A stretch of 6,054 nt of DNA from Archaeoglobus sp. (GCA_003978865.1 QNXS01000045.1:1-6054); one strand, 5' to 3'. Positions 1 to 5,807 are shown, counted from the stretch's first letter. The notes: a model not told the origin generated them from the letters alone. Numbers and translations: made by a program.

Positions 1-76
1 ATGCAAACAAAAATAAACAAATATTTAATAACCAAATAGTAATATATTAAAAATCTGGATAGCTACTGTGGTTGCA
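1..76. other. AT-rich intergenic DNA upstream of the HARP operon
   Basis: The first 60 bases contain only 10 G/C, far below the flanking genes. No credible coding sequence is present; the only + strand ATG reading frame from base 1 codes for 12 residues. TATA-like stretches occur on both strands (around 21-31 and 41-51). Read on the minus strand, the one near 21-31 could drive a gene whose start lies just left of the window, but this cannot be tested here. Confidence 0.6.
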
Positions 77-103
77 AAACTGCTTTATTTTATTATGCAG
101 TTT
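77..103 (+). promoter_or_regulatory. TATA box flanked by an inverted repeat, HARP-ttuA promoter
   Basis: A TATA-like box, TTTATTTT, lies at 84-91 and its centre is 24-25 bp before the ATG at 112. This is the normal archaeal TATA-to-transcription-start distance, so the mRNA probably starts at or next to the A of the start codon (leaderless). No Shine-Dalgarno sequence precedes the ATG, which agrees. Perfect 7-bp inverted arms AAACTGC (77-83) and GCAGTTT (97-103) bracket the box, with centres 20 bp apart, about two helical turns. A dimeric repressor bound here would cover the TATA box and the BRE. The promoter is well supported; the operator role is inference. Confidence 0.5.
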
Positions 104-111
104 ATCACTCA

Positions 112-780
112 ATGAAGCAGAGATTTGTTCTTGATACAACTGCAATAACTGACACCGGATTAAGACAGAAAGAAGGATACGAAACCCTCTGCGAATCAGC
201 TCAGGAAGTACTTGATTTAATAGCAAAAGCCCGGTTGAAGTTTGAAATAAGTTGCTACATACCGTATCCAACTGTTTACAGCGAGCTCGTAAGTTTTCTC
301 AAGCGTTACGGATGTGTGGATGAAGTATTCATTAAACTCGATACATGGCTTGTTAAGAAAACACCCAACAGATACGAGGTTAAGATCCCTGCCGCAATAT
401 TTTATGAGTATGTCCTGACTATGAGAGAAAAAATAAACAGAGGTAGAAAACTTGCAGAGGAATTTATATGGGAAAGTTCAGCAATAACTTCATCCATAAT
501 TCTGAAGGAAGACAGCAACAGTAAAAAAGAAGAAATCCAGCAGGAAATCGGTTCTTTAATAGGCAGGTTTAGAGATAAGTACAAAACTACACTCAGGCAG
601 GGAATACTTGACAGTTCCCCGGATTTAGATGTTCTTCTGCTTGCAAAGGAGCTTGAAGCGGGAGTTGTAAGTAGCGATATCGGAATAAGAAAATGGAGTG
701 AGAGAATGGGACTCAGATACGTGGAGGCTTCAAAGTTTCCGAGAATGTTAAAAGAGTATCTGACTCTGATTGAAAAGTGA
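112..780 (+). CDS. RNA-free ribonuclease P (HARP), PIN_5 / UPF0278 family, formerly 'RNA ligase partner protein'
   Basis: The 222-residue product matches the archaeal UPF0278/PIN_5 family, whose Aquifex homologue is a protein-only RNase P that removes 5' leaders from pre-tRNAs. Visible PIN features are VLDTT near the N-terminus (D8), Y-SEL (E58), DLDVLLLAKELEAGVVSSD (D171, D173, D189), the expected metal-binding acidic cluster. Residues about 85-160 form the charged helical insertion that makes the tRNA-contacting protrusion in this family. The older name reflects frequent pairing with a Pab1020-type RNA ligase; here the partner is a tRNA thiolase gene 4 bp downstream. In archaea that also have RNA-based RNase P, HARP is reported to be dispensable, so its true substrate here is open. 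The ATG at 112 is chosen from its TATA spacing and the conserved MKQRFVLDTT beginning. Family assignment is firm; the biological role is less so. Confidence 0.9.
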   Translation: MKQRFVLDTTAITDTGLRQKEGYETLCESAQEVLDLIAKARLKFEISCYIPYPTVYSELVSFLKRYGCVDEVFIKLDTWLVKKTPNRYEVKIPAAIFYEYVLTMREKINRGRKLAEEFIWESSAITSSIILKEDSNSKKEEIQQEIGSLIGRFRDKYKTTLRQGILDSSPDLDVLLLAKELEAGVVSSDIGIRKWSERMGLRYVEASKFPRMLKEYLTLIEK

Positions 781-781
781 T
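777..781 (+). promoter_or_regulatory. Shine-Dalgarno (GTGAT) for ttuA overlapping the HARP stop codon
   Basis: GTGAT at 777-781 complements the ATCAC of the archaeal 16S rRNA 3' end and sits 3 nt before the ATG at 785. It contains the TGA stop of HARP (778-780), so ribosomes finishing HARP would be placed at the ttuA start. This favours ATG 785 over the in-frame TTG at 770, which would overlap HARP by 11 nt. Confidence 0.55.
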
Positions 782-784
782 ATA

Positions 785-1678
785 ATGTCTTTAAAATGCA
801 GGTTTTGCGGAAAGCAGGCTGTAGAGAGATTGAGGCAGTATAGACTGAGTCTCTGCAGAGAATGCTACGTTAAGTTTTACGAGAGACAGGTAGAAAGAAC
901 TCTCAAAAAGTACAGAGTTGTAAAACCCGGAGAAAAAGTGCTCGCCTGTATATCGGGAGGTAAAGATAGTTCCGCAATGTTAACTGTAATGAGTAAGCTG
1001 TCCCGTACACTCAACTTTGAGTTGGAGGCACTGTTTATTGATTTAAATATAAAAAACTACTCTGAAAAATCGTTTAATTTAGTAAAGAAGCTCTGTAGAA
1101 ATTTGGATGTCAACCTGAATATCGTAAAAACTGTAGATTACGGAGTTGATCTAAATAGAGTACAAAGGAGGAAAGTGTGTTCTGCATGCGGTACTGTAAA
1201 GAGGTATGTAATGAACAGGTTTGCAAGAGAGAACGGTTTCGATTGTGTTGCAACTGGGCACACTTCTGATGACATAGTTGCTTTCTTTTTCAAAAATTGG
1301 CTCTCCGGAAACCTTAGATGGAGTACCAAGTTTTTACCAAGAACTGACGGTTTTGATAAAGTTGTGACCAAGATACGCCCACTTTACTTACTAAGTGAGA
1401 GGGAGAATGCGCTATACTGCATCTGCAAGGGATTGCCATTTATGAGTGAAAACTGTCCCCATGCACCGGAAAGAGATGAATGGAAAGACATAATCTATGA
1501 AATAGAAAGAAAAAAACCCGGATTTAGGAGAAGTTTTGTAACAAACTTGATAAGGTATCTAACGCTTACGTTTGAAGACATACAGGAATATAAATACTGC
1601 AAACTATGTGGAGAAGTTACAACTTCCGATATCTGCGCCTTCTGCAAGCTAAGGGAGAGAAAAAACTCACTTGTGTAG
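785..1678 (+). CDS. ttuA: TtuA/Ncs6-type tRNA 2-thiolation enzyme (PP-loop ATPase, Fe-S)
   Basis: The 297-residue protein has the full TtuA layout: an N-terminal zinc ribbon (C5, C8, C24, C27), an ATP pyrophosphatase P-loop SGGKDS (57-62), a central C-x2-C (C132, C135) plus C224 matching the three [4Fe-4S] ligands of TtuA (C130/C133/C222 in Thermus as I recall), K139 and D163 at the reported catalytic Lys/Asp positions, and a C-terminal zinc ribbon (C272, C275, C284, C287). The family adenylates a uridine in tRNA (U54 in the T loop, or U34 in Ncs6) and replaces O2 with sulfur, supplied by a ubiquitin-like carrier or sulfide. It is the second gene of a unit with HARP, 4 bp downstream, with no promoter of its own visible. 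Oddity: the usual GHN-DD motif reads GHTSDD (158-163) followed by an atypical IVAFFFKNW, so it may be a divergent paralogue. The target base (54 versus 34) cannot be decided from sequence, so the symbol is by family. Confidence 0.85.
   Translation: MSLKCRFCGKQAVERLRQYRLSLCRECYVKFYERQVERTLKKYRVVKPGEKVLACISGGKDSSAMLTVMSKLSRTLNFELEALFIDLNIKNYSEKSFNLVKKLCRNLDVNLNIVKTVDYGVDLNRVQRRKVCSACGTVKRYVMNRFARENGFDCVATGHTSDDIVAFFFKNWLSGNLRWSTKFLPRTDGFDKVVTKIRPLYLLSERENALYCICKGLPFMSENCPHAPERDEWKDIIYEIERKKPGFRRSFVTNLIRYLTLTFEDIQEYKYCKLCGEVTTSDICAFCKLRERKNSLV
1660..1665 (-). terminator. T6 tract just after the stop of the unknown minus-strand gene
   Basis: On the minus strand, the TGA stop (1669-1667) is followed after one base by six T residues and then CTCTCCC. 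Archaeal RNA polymerase terminates at short T tracts, so this is a plausible 3' end for the 2008-1667 transcript. It lies inside the last codons of ttuA on the other strand. Confidence 0.4.
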
Positions 1679-2008
1679 CTCTTTCTCATCAACACCCGTG
1701 ATCGCCAAGAATATATTTGCCTTTAGAGTTTGTTTAAAGTAGTTTTTATCCGGTTCAAGCACAACAAACTTTTTTGGAACTGGTATTATAAGCAATTCAC
1801 CACTCGAATATCTCCCGGCTACATCTGTAACAAGAGAGACTGTTTCAGGCTCACTTCTTGGGACAACAACGTATACAGTTTTGTCTTTGTTCTCTTCCAC
1901 GACCTTCATCACGTCTTCAATGCTGTGCTTTGACATTAAAGATCTAAAAATTCTTTCCGCTAACATCTGTTTTAACTCATCCTCTGAATCACATTCAAGC
2001 ATGTTCAT
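1667..2008 (-). CDS. Conserved-looking hypothetical protein, 113 residues
   Basis: I do not recognise this family. The product is highly charged (Glu/Lys-rich) with no signal peptide, no membrane segment and one cysteine. By eye it has an N-terminal amphipathic helical half (about 8-42, ELKQMLAERIFRSLM), then a strand KTVYVVVP (43-50), a helix, a strand ELLIIPVP (71-78), FVVLEP and ANIFLAITG near the end, suggesting a small soluble alpha/beta domain. It meets ttuA tail to tail with a 12-nt overlap (1667-1678) and lies 66 bp downstream of alkA on the same strand, so co-transcription with alkA is possible. However, it has its own TATA-like element. Start: ATG 2008 is listed, but ATG 2002 is preceded by GAGATGA (2011-2005), close to the GAGGTGA Shine-Dalgarno, and would give 111 residues. 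No stops interrupt it, and typical codon use supports a real gene. Confidence 0.7.
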   Translation of the reverse strand: MNMLECDSEDELKQMLAERIFRSLMSKHSIEDVMKVVEENKDKTVYVVVPRSEPETVSLVTDVAGRYSSGELLIIPVPKKFVVLEPDKNYFKQTLKANIFLAITGVDEKELHK

Positions 2009-2035
2009 CTCGAATTATTGTTAATTCTTGGCTGA

Positions 2036-2068
2036 ATATAAGCATTGTTGTTTTAAGCATTGTTGTTT
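2036..2068 (-). promoter_or_regulatory. Putative promoter of the unknown gene, with TATA overlapping a tandem repeat
   Basis: On the minus strand TTATAT (2041-2036) is centred about 25 bp before position 2013, predicting a transcript start 4 nt upstream of ATG 2008 or 10 nt upstream of ATG 2002. The TATA box begins inside the last bases of the proximal copy of a 15-bp tandem repeat, and the distal copy extends upstream where a BRE or activator would bind. The promoter call rests only on spacing and composition. Confidence 0.4.
2039..2068. repeat. Perfect two-copy 15-bp tandem repeat
   Basis: TAAGCATTGTTGTTT occurs at 2039-2053 and again at 2054-2068 with no mismatch. It fills much of the 66-bp gap between the alkA stop (2075) and the start of the next minus-strand gene (2008). 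It could be a duplicated regulator or TFB site, or simply a replication-slippage product. Confidence 0.85.
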
Positions 2069-2074
2069 GAGGTG

Positions 2075-2929
2075 TCAAGATTGCCTTTTTTTGATCCTCC
2101 TCTTAACAGAGTTTTGAACCTGTCTGTCGTAGCAGATTATATAAAATGCCAGCAAACTTTTCCATTTGCCAAAAGGATCTATAGCTTCTCTAACGTCCTT
2201 CTCTTTAACGTCTTTCAACCTTTTACCAAAAATATTTGCTATTCCCCTTTTTATTCCAAGATCACCGGCTGGATATGTGTTCTTTCTGAAAGCATAGGTT
2301 AGAAAAAGCTCTGCACTCCATTTACCGATTCCCCTGAAGTTTGTCATGTAATTTACAGCTTCCTCTTCGCTCATTTTTTCCACTTTACTGAAGTCCATGT
2401 TTCCTTTTTTGATTTCTCTACTCAATTCAAGCACGTAATATGCCCTGTAACCGAGCTTAGCTTCCCTTATTCTTTCTCCCGCTCTCAAAATATCATCAAC
2501 TTCGGGGAACTTATACAAGATTAAATCATTTATTTTAACTTTTTTACTTGTAATCTTCACAAGCATCTCTATAGTCCTCATAGCAAACTCAAAATTTACC
2601 TGTTGCTGTGCTATCGTTTCGACCAGTGCTTGGTATGCTGACACTGCTGCCGGACTTCTCAGCCCATAAAGTTCATCTATAAGAAAAGAAAACTTTGTAT
2701 CAGAAATTTCAGAGTAGAAATCATCAAGATTTATATCCAATCCAAGTATAAATCTTATTCTATTCTCAGCAACTTTTTTATCTCTTCTGCTGATAGTTTC
2801 TGGAAAAATATAGTTTTCACCATCAAAACCCACTATTCCTTCCGGTAGGCAGATCCAGAAAATGCCGTTTTTGTAAACCCACGTACCATTCCTTATCATT
2901 TCATGCACTGTTCTCTTCAAACATTCCAT
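2075..2929 (-). CDS. alkA: DNA-3-methyladenine glycosylase II, AlkA type (HhH-GPD)
   Basis: The 284-residue protein is an HhH-GPD DNA glycosylase that flips out and excises alkylated bases such as 3-methyladenine, starting base-excision repair. The first 80 or so residues resemble the AlkA N-terminal domain. The helical core follows: ETIAQQQVNFEFA (104-116) is the usual I-x-QQ helix; the helix-hairpin-helix motif is FRGIGKWSAE (198-207); D223 in GDLGIKR aligns with the catalytic aspartate of E. coli AlkA (D238, in DYLIK). There is no Cys cluster, so it is not an Nth/MutY-type Fe-S glycosylase. The tail is strongly basic (VKRRIKKRQ). Length is close to the Archaeoglobus AlkA (about 295). The ATG at 2929 is about 25 bp from an AT-rich element (AAAAATAA, 2958-2951) and has no Shine-Dalgarno, suggesting a leaderless start. 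It is divergent from the UbiD-family gene. Confidence 0.9.
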   Translation of the reverse strand: MECLKRTVHEMIRNGTWVYKNGIFWICLPEGIVGFDGENYIFPETISRRDKKVAENRIRFILGLDINLDDFYSEISDTKFSFLIDELYGLRSPAAVSAYQALVETIAQQQVNFEFAMRTIEMLVKITSKKVKINDLILYKFPEVDDILRAGERIREAKLGYRAYYVLELSREIKKGNMDFSKVEKMSEEEAVNYMTNFRGIGKWSAELFLTYAFRKNTYPAGDLGIKRGIANIFGKRLKDVKEKDVREAIDPFGKWKSLLAFYIICYDRQVQNSVKRRIKKRQS

Positions 2930-2950
2930 ACGGATTTAAGAGCGGTTAAG

Positions 2951-2958
2951 TTATTTTT
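2951..2958 (-). promoter_or_regulatory. Candidate TATA element of alkA
   Basis: AAAAATAA on the minus strand (2958-2951) is centred 25-26 bp before the alkA ATG at 2929, matching the spacing of the other leaderless promoters in this window. The surrounding DNA is generally AT-rich, so the exact box is uncertain. Confidence 0.35.
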
Positions 2959-3000
2959 CCATTTTTCTAATTTGAAATGAAATAACTCGGTTGATAGCTC

Positions 3001-3015
3001 GGGAAAGTTTATTAA
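3001..3015 (+). promoter_or_regulatory. BRE-TATA promoter of the UbiD-family gene
   Basis: A purine-rich BRE-like GGGAAAG (3001-3007) is joined to the TATA box TTTATTAA (3008-3015), whose centre is 25-26 bp before ATG 3037. This predicts a leaderless mRNA beginning at that ATG and argues against the in-frame GTG at 3031. The element closely resembles that of HMG-CoA reductase (GCGAAAG then TTTTTTAA). Confidence 0.55.
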
Positions 3016-3036
3016 AAAACACCACAAACTGTGAGC

Positions 3037-4491
3037 ATGCCATACGAAGACCTCAGAGAATTCATTGAGAAGCTGGAGAGAGAAGGAGAACTCGCAAGAG
3101 TTACTCAAGAATTCAGTCCAATTCTCGAGATAACTGAGATAGCCGATAGAGTTGTTAAATCCGGTGGAAAGGCTATCCTGTTTGAGAAACCAAAAGGGTA
3201 CAGCATACCTGTTCTGATCAACGCTTTTGGAACTGAGAAGAGGATGAAAATTGCTCTCGAAGTGGAGAGGTTTGAAGAAATAGGAGAGAAACTTGTAGAG
3301 TTAACAAAATTTCGACCGTCATCCCTGCTTGATGGGATCAAAAGTCTTGGAGCAATAAAAGATGTCGCAGCATTCATACCGAAAACTGTGAAATCAAAGA
3401 AAGCTCCATGTAAGGAGGTTGTGGAAGAGCCGGATCTCAAAAAGTTTCCAATTCTTAAATGCTGGCCTAAGGATGGGGGAAAATTCATAACCCTCCCAGT
3501 TGTTATAACAAGAGACCCGGAAACCGGAGAGCTCAATGCAGGCATGTACAGAATGCAGGTATTTGATTCAAAAACAACTGGAATGCACTGGCAAATTCAC
3601 AAACACGGAGCATTGCACCTGAAAAAGCTTATAGAGAAAGGTGACAAAAAACTTGAAGTTGCGGTTGCCATAGGAGTGGATCCTGCTATTCTCTATGCGT
3701 CTACAGCCCCCATTCCTGAAAATCTAAGTGAATTTATGTTTGCCGGATTTATAAGGGGAAAGAGGGTTAAACTTGTTGAATGTGAGACTGTCGACCTCAA
3801 AGTTCCAGCAACAGCCGAGATCGTTCTTGAAGGATACGTAAAGGCAGATGAGTTCAGAATAGAAGGGCCGTTTGGTGATCACACCGGATACTATACTCCT
3901 CCCGAGCCATACCCCGTGTTTCACGTAGAGTGCGTTACGAGAAGAGAAGATCCAATATACCATGCAACTGTTGTTGGAAAACCTCCAATGGAGGATGCTT
4001 GGCTTGGAAAGGCAACAGAGAGAATATTTCTACCGCTAATAAGAGTTATACATCCAGAAATAGTTGACATAAATCTCCCAGTTGAAGCAGCATTTCACAA
4101 CCTTGCAATAGTTTCTATAAGGAAGAGATACCCCGGACATGCAAAGAAAGTTATGTTTGCTCTATGGAGTATGGGTATGCTCTCGCTAACTAAAACTGTT
4201 ATTGTTGTTGATGATGATGTTAATGTGCAGAATCTTAAGGAAGTTCTGTGGGCTGTTATGAGTCGATTCGACCCGGCTAAAGATGCAATTATAGTTCCAT
4301 CCTGTCCTATCGACAGTTTGGATCATTCTACCTACATGCCGAATCTTGGAGGAAAGCTTGGGATTGATGCAACCAAGAAATGGAAAGATGAAGGGTTTGC
4401 AAGAGAGTGGCCAGAGGTTGTTGAAATGAGCAGAGAAGTAAAAGAGAAAATTGATGGATTCTGGGAAGAACTGAAGAGACTGGTACTTTAG
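3037..4491 (+). CDS. UbiD-family prFMN-dependent decarboxylase, probably anhydromevalonate phosphate decarboxylase
   Basis: The 484-residue protein is a full-length UbiD-family decarboxylase. Counting from ATG 3037, all signature residues sit one position below their Aspergillus Fdc1 counterparts as I recall them: metal/prFMN ligands N167, H190, E232, and the catalytic triad R172 (GMYRMQ), E276 and D281 (EGPFGDHTGYY). Asp in the third position is also found in bacterial UbiD. The cofactor, prenylated FMN, needs a UbiX-type prenyltransferase encoded elsewhere. Annotation pipelines often name such genes after ubiquinone synthesis, which archaea lack. In most archaea the family member of this type decarboxylates trans-anhydromevalonate 5-phosphate to isopentenyl phosphate in the modified mevalonate pathway. 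HMG-CoA reductase, the upstream pathway enzyme, is the convergent neighbour 9 bp away, which supports that reading. A menaquinone-pathway or aromatic-acid decarboxylase is the alternative. The family call is near certain; the specific substrate is inferred. Confidence 0.9.
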   Translation: MPYEDLREFIEKLEREGELARVTQEFSPILEITEIADRVVKSGGKAILFEKPKGYSIPVLINAFGTEKRMKIALEVERFEEIGEKLVELTKFRPSSLLDGIKSLGAIKDVAAFIPKTVKSKKAPCKEVVEEPDLKKFPILKCWPKDGGKFITLPVVITRDPETGELNAGMYRMQVFDSKTTGMHWQIHKHGALHLKKLIEKGDKKLEVAVAIGVDPAILYASTAPIPENLSEFMFAGFIRGKRVKLVECETVDLKVPATAEIVLEGYVKADEFRIEGPFGDHTGYYTPPEPYPVFHVECVTRREDPIYHATVVGKPPMEDAWLGKATERIFLPLIRVIHPEIVDINLPVEAAFHNLAIVSIRKRYPGHAKKVMFALWSMGMLSLTKTVIVVDDDVNVQNLKEVLWAVMSRFDPAKDAIIVPSCPIDSLDHSTYMPNLGGKLGIDATKKWKDEGFAREWPEVVEMSREVKEKIDGFWEELKRLVL

Positions 4492-4500
4492 TGAGCTAAT

Positions 4501-5787
4501 CTACAGCTTACCAGCTCTTAGTTTCTCAAGCAGCTCCTTAGCGTAATCCATTTTTATCTTTCTTTCTCTTACCATAATTTCTACTATTTTATCAACTTCT
4601 TCAGCTGTAGCTCCAGCAGTTATCGCTAAGTTTCTTGCATGCAGTTCCATGTGTCCCCTCTGAATTCCCTCGGTGGCGAGAGCTCTTAATGCTGCAAAGT
4701 TTTGTGCTAAACCAACAGCAGCAAGAATTCGTGATAGGTCTTCAGCCTTCTCGACACCAAGTATCTTCAGGCAAATTCTTGCAATTGGATTTACACGGGT
4801 TGCTCCTCCAACAATTCCTACAGCAGTAGGTATTTCAATTGTACCAACAAGATCGCCATTCTCATCAACTTCATAGCACGTTAGTGGTTTGTAGCTTCCA
4901 TGAAAAGCGGCGTAACTGTGCGCTCCAGCTTCAACAGCTCTGAAATCATTTCCAGTGGCAATAACTACAGCGGAAACACCGTTCATTATTCCTTTGTTGT
5001 GAGTGGCACATCTAAAAGGATCGGCTTTTGCAAATGCATAAGCCTGCATTATGCCCTCCACAGCATCTTCTCCACCTATAACATCCTTTGCAAATACTGC
5101 CTTTGCTCTTGCAAGTCTGTACCTTGCAAGGTTTGAAACTATTCTCAGTCTGACTTTTCCTCCACTCAACCTTTCCAGAAGTGGTGCTATTGCCTCAGCC
5201 ATAGTGTTAACAGCATTCGCACCCATTGCATCCCTAACATCAACAAGTAGATGGACTACTACCATCGGTCCAAGAAATGTATCAATAATCCTTACTTCTA
5301 TATCCTTACATCCTCCTCCAAGCTTTACAAGCATGGAATCCTGCTCATTTGCTTTCTCAATTATTTCTTCCTTGTTCCTGAGAATTTCCATTTTTGCTGC
5401 AAATGGATTTCTAACTTTGGTTATCTGCACCTGTCCTATCATTACGGGTGGAGTTACATCCGTTACGAAACCTCCTTTAACTCTTGCCATCTTTGCTGCA
5501 TTGCTTGCAGCAGCCACAACACTTGGTTCTTCAATAACCATAGGTATAAGGTAGTCTTTACCATCTATCAGAAAGTTGGTAGCTATTCCAAGAGGGAATT
5601 CAAAAGTCCCTATAACGTTTTCAATCATTCTATCAGCTATGTCAAGACTCAATCCCTGTCTGAGAAGAAGTTCCTTTTCTTTATCACTTAAATCTGCAAA
5701 CTCCGCAACTTTTTCAAGTCTGTCTTCAATGCTAAGTTTGTAAAATCCGGGTATTCTTGAACTCATACCTGATTTGCCTTCAGACAT
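4501..5787 (-). CDS. hmgA: Hydroxymethylglutaryl-CoA reductase, class II (bacterial type)
   Basis: This 428-residue enzyme reduces HMG-CoA to mevalonate, the committed step to archaeal lipid isoprenoids. It aligns end to end with the soluble class II enzyme of Pseudomonas mevalonii (also 428 residues) and lacks membrane segments. Visible motifs are ENVIG (56-60), EEPSVVAAAS with catalytic E87, GGGCKDIE (157-164), DAMGAN (186-191), HNKG with K265, TGND with D281, and GHMELHARN with general-acid H379. D150 aligns with the P. mevalonii residue (D146) that favours NADH, so NADH preference is likely. Most archaea carry class I; class II in Archaeoglobales is a known bacterial acquisition. ATG 5787 is chosen because it sits 24-25 bp from a TATA element. 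ATG 5766 (MSSRIPGF) is where the conserved core begins and is a fair alternative. It converges with the UbiD-family gene and diverges from eL40. Confidence 0.95.
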   Translation of the reverse strand: MSEGKSGMSSRIPGFYKLSIEDRLEKVAEFADLSDKEKELLLRQGLSLDIADRMIENVIGTFEFPLGIATNFLIDGKDYLIPMVIEEPSVVAAASNAAKMARVKGGFVTDVTPPVMIGQVQITKVRNPFAAKMEILRNKEEIIEKANEQDSMLVKLGGGCKDIEVRIIDTFLGPMVVVHLLVDVRDAMGANAVNTMAEAIAPLLERLSGGKVRLRIVSNLARYRLARAKAVFAKDVIGGEDAVEGIMQAYAFAKADPFRCATHNKGIMNGVSAVVIATGNDFRAVEAGAHSYAAFHGSYKPLTCYEVDENGDLVGTIEIPTAVGIVGGATRVNPIARICLKILGVEKAEDLSRILAAVGLAQNFAALRALATEGIQRGHMELHARNLAITAGATAEEVDKIVEIMVRERKIKMDYAKELLEKLRAGKL

Positions 5788-5807
5788 GCTCCTATGCTGA
5801 GAGAAAA

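Noticed and set aside
1..39. 12-codon + strand peptide starting at base 1
   Set aside because: Too short, in DNA of 17% GC, with no ribosome binding site visible; chance.
47..271. 74-residue minus-strand open frame overlapping the HARP start
   Set aside because: Overlaps the promoter and 5' part of HARP; the Leu-rich translation is not a recognisable protein.
770..784. Upstream TTG start for ttuA
   Set aside because: It would add five residues overlapping HARP, whereas ATG 785 has GTGAT before it and begins at the conserved zinc ribbon.
3031..3036. GTG start for the UbiD-family gene
   Set aside because: ATG 3037 fits the TATA spacing for a leaderless start and gives active-site numbering one off the Fdc1 numbering; the GTG adds only two residues.
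3105..3545. 146-residue minus-strand open frame
   Set aside because: Lies entirely inside the UbiD-family gene, whose catalytic motifs are intact; no domain, ribosome site or promoter of its own.
4206..4216. TGATGATGATG resembling a C box of a C/D guide RNA
   Set aside because: It encodes VDDD within the UbiD gene and I found no properly spaced D, C' and D' boxes.
5051..5554. 167-residue open frame on the + strand
   Set aside because: It is antisense to the well-supported HMG-CoA reductase; its Ser/Thr/Ile-rich translation is the usual mirror of a real gene and has no recognisable motif or start signal.
5251..5691. 146-residue + strand open frame
   Set aside because: Also antisense to HMG-CoA reductase, in another frame, with a low-complexity Tyr/Cys/His/Phe-rich translation.
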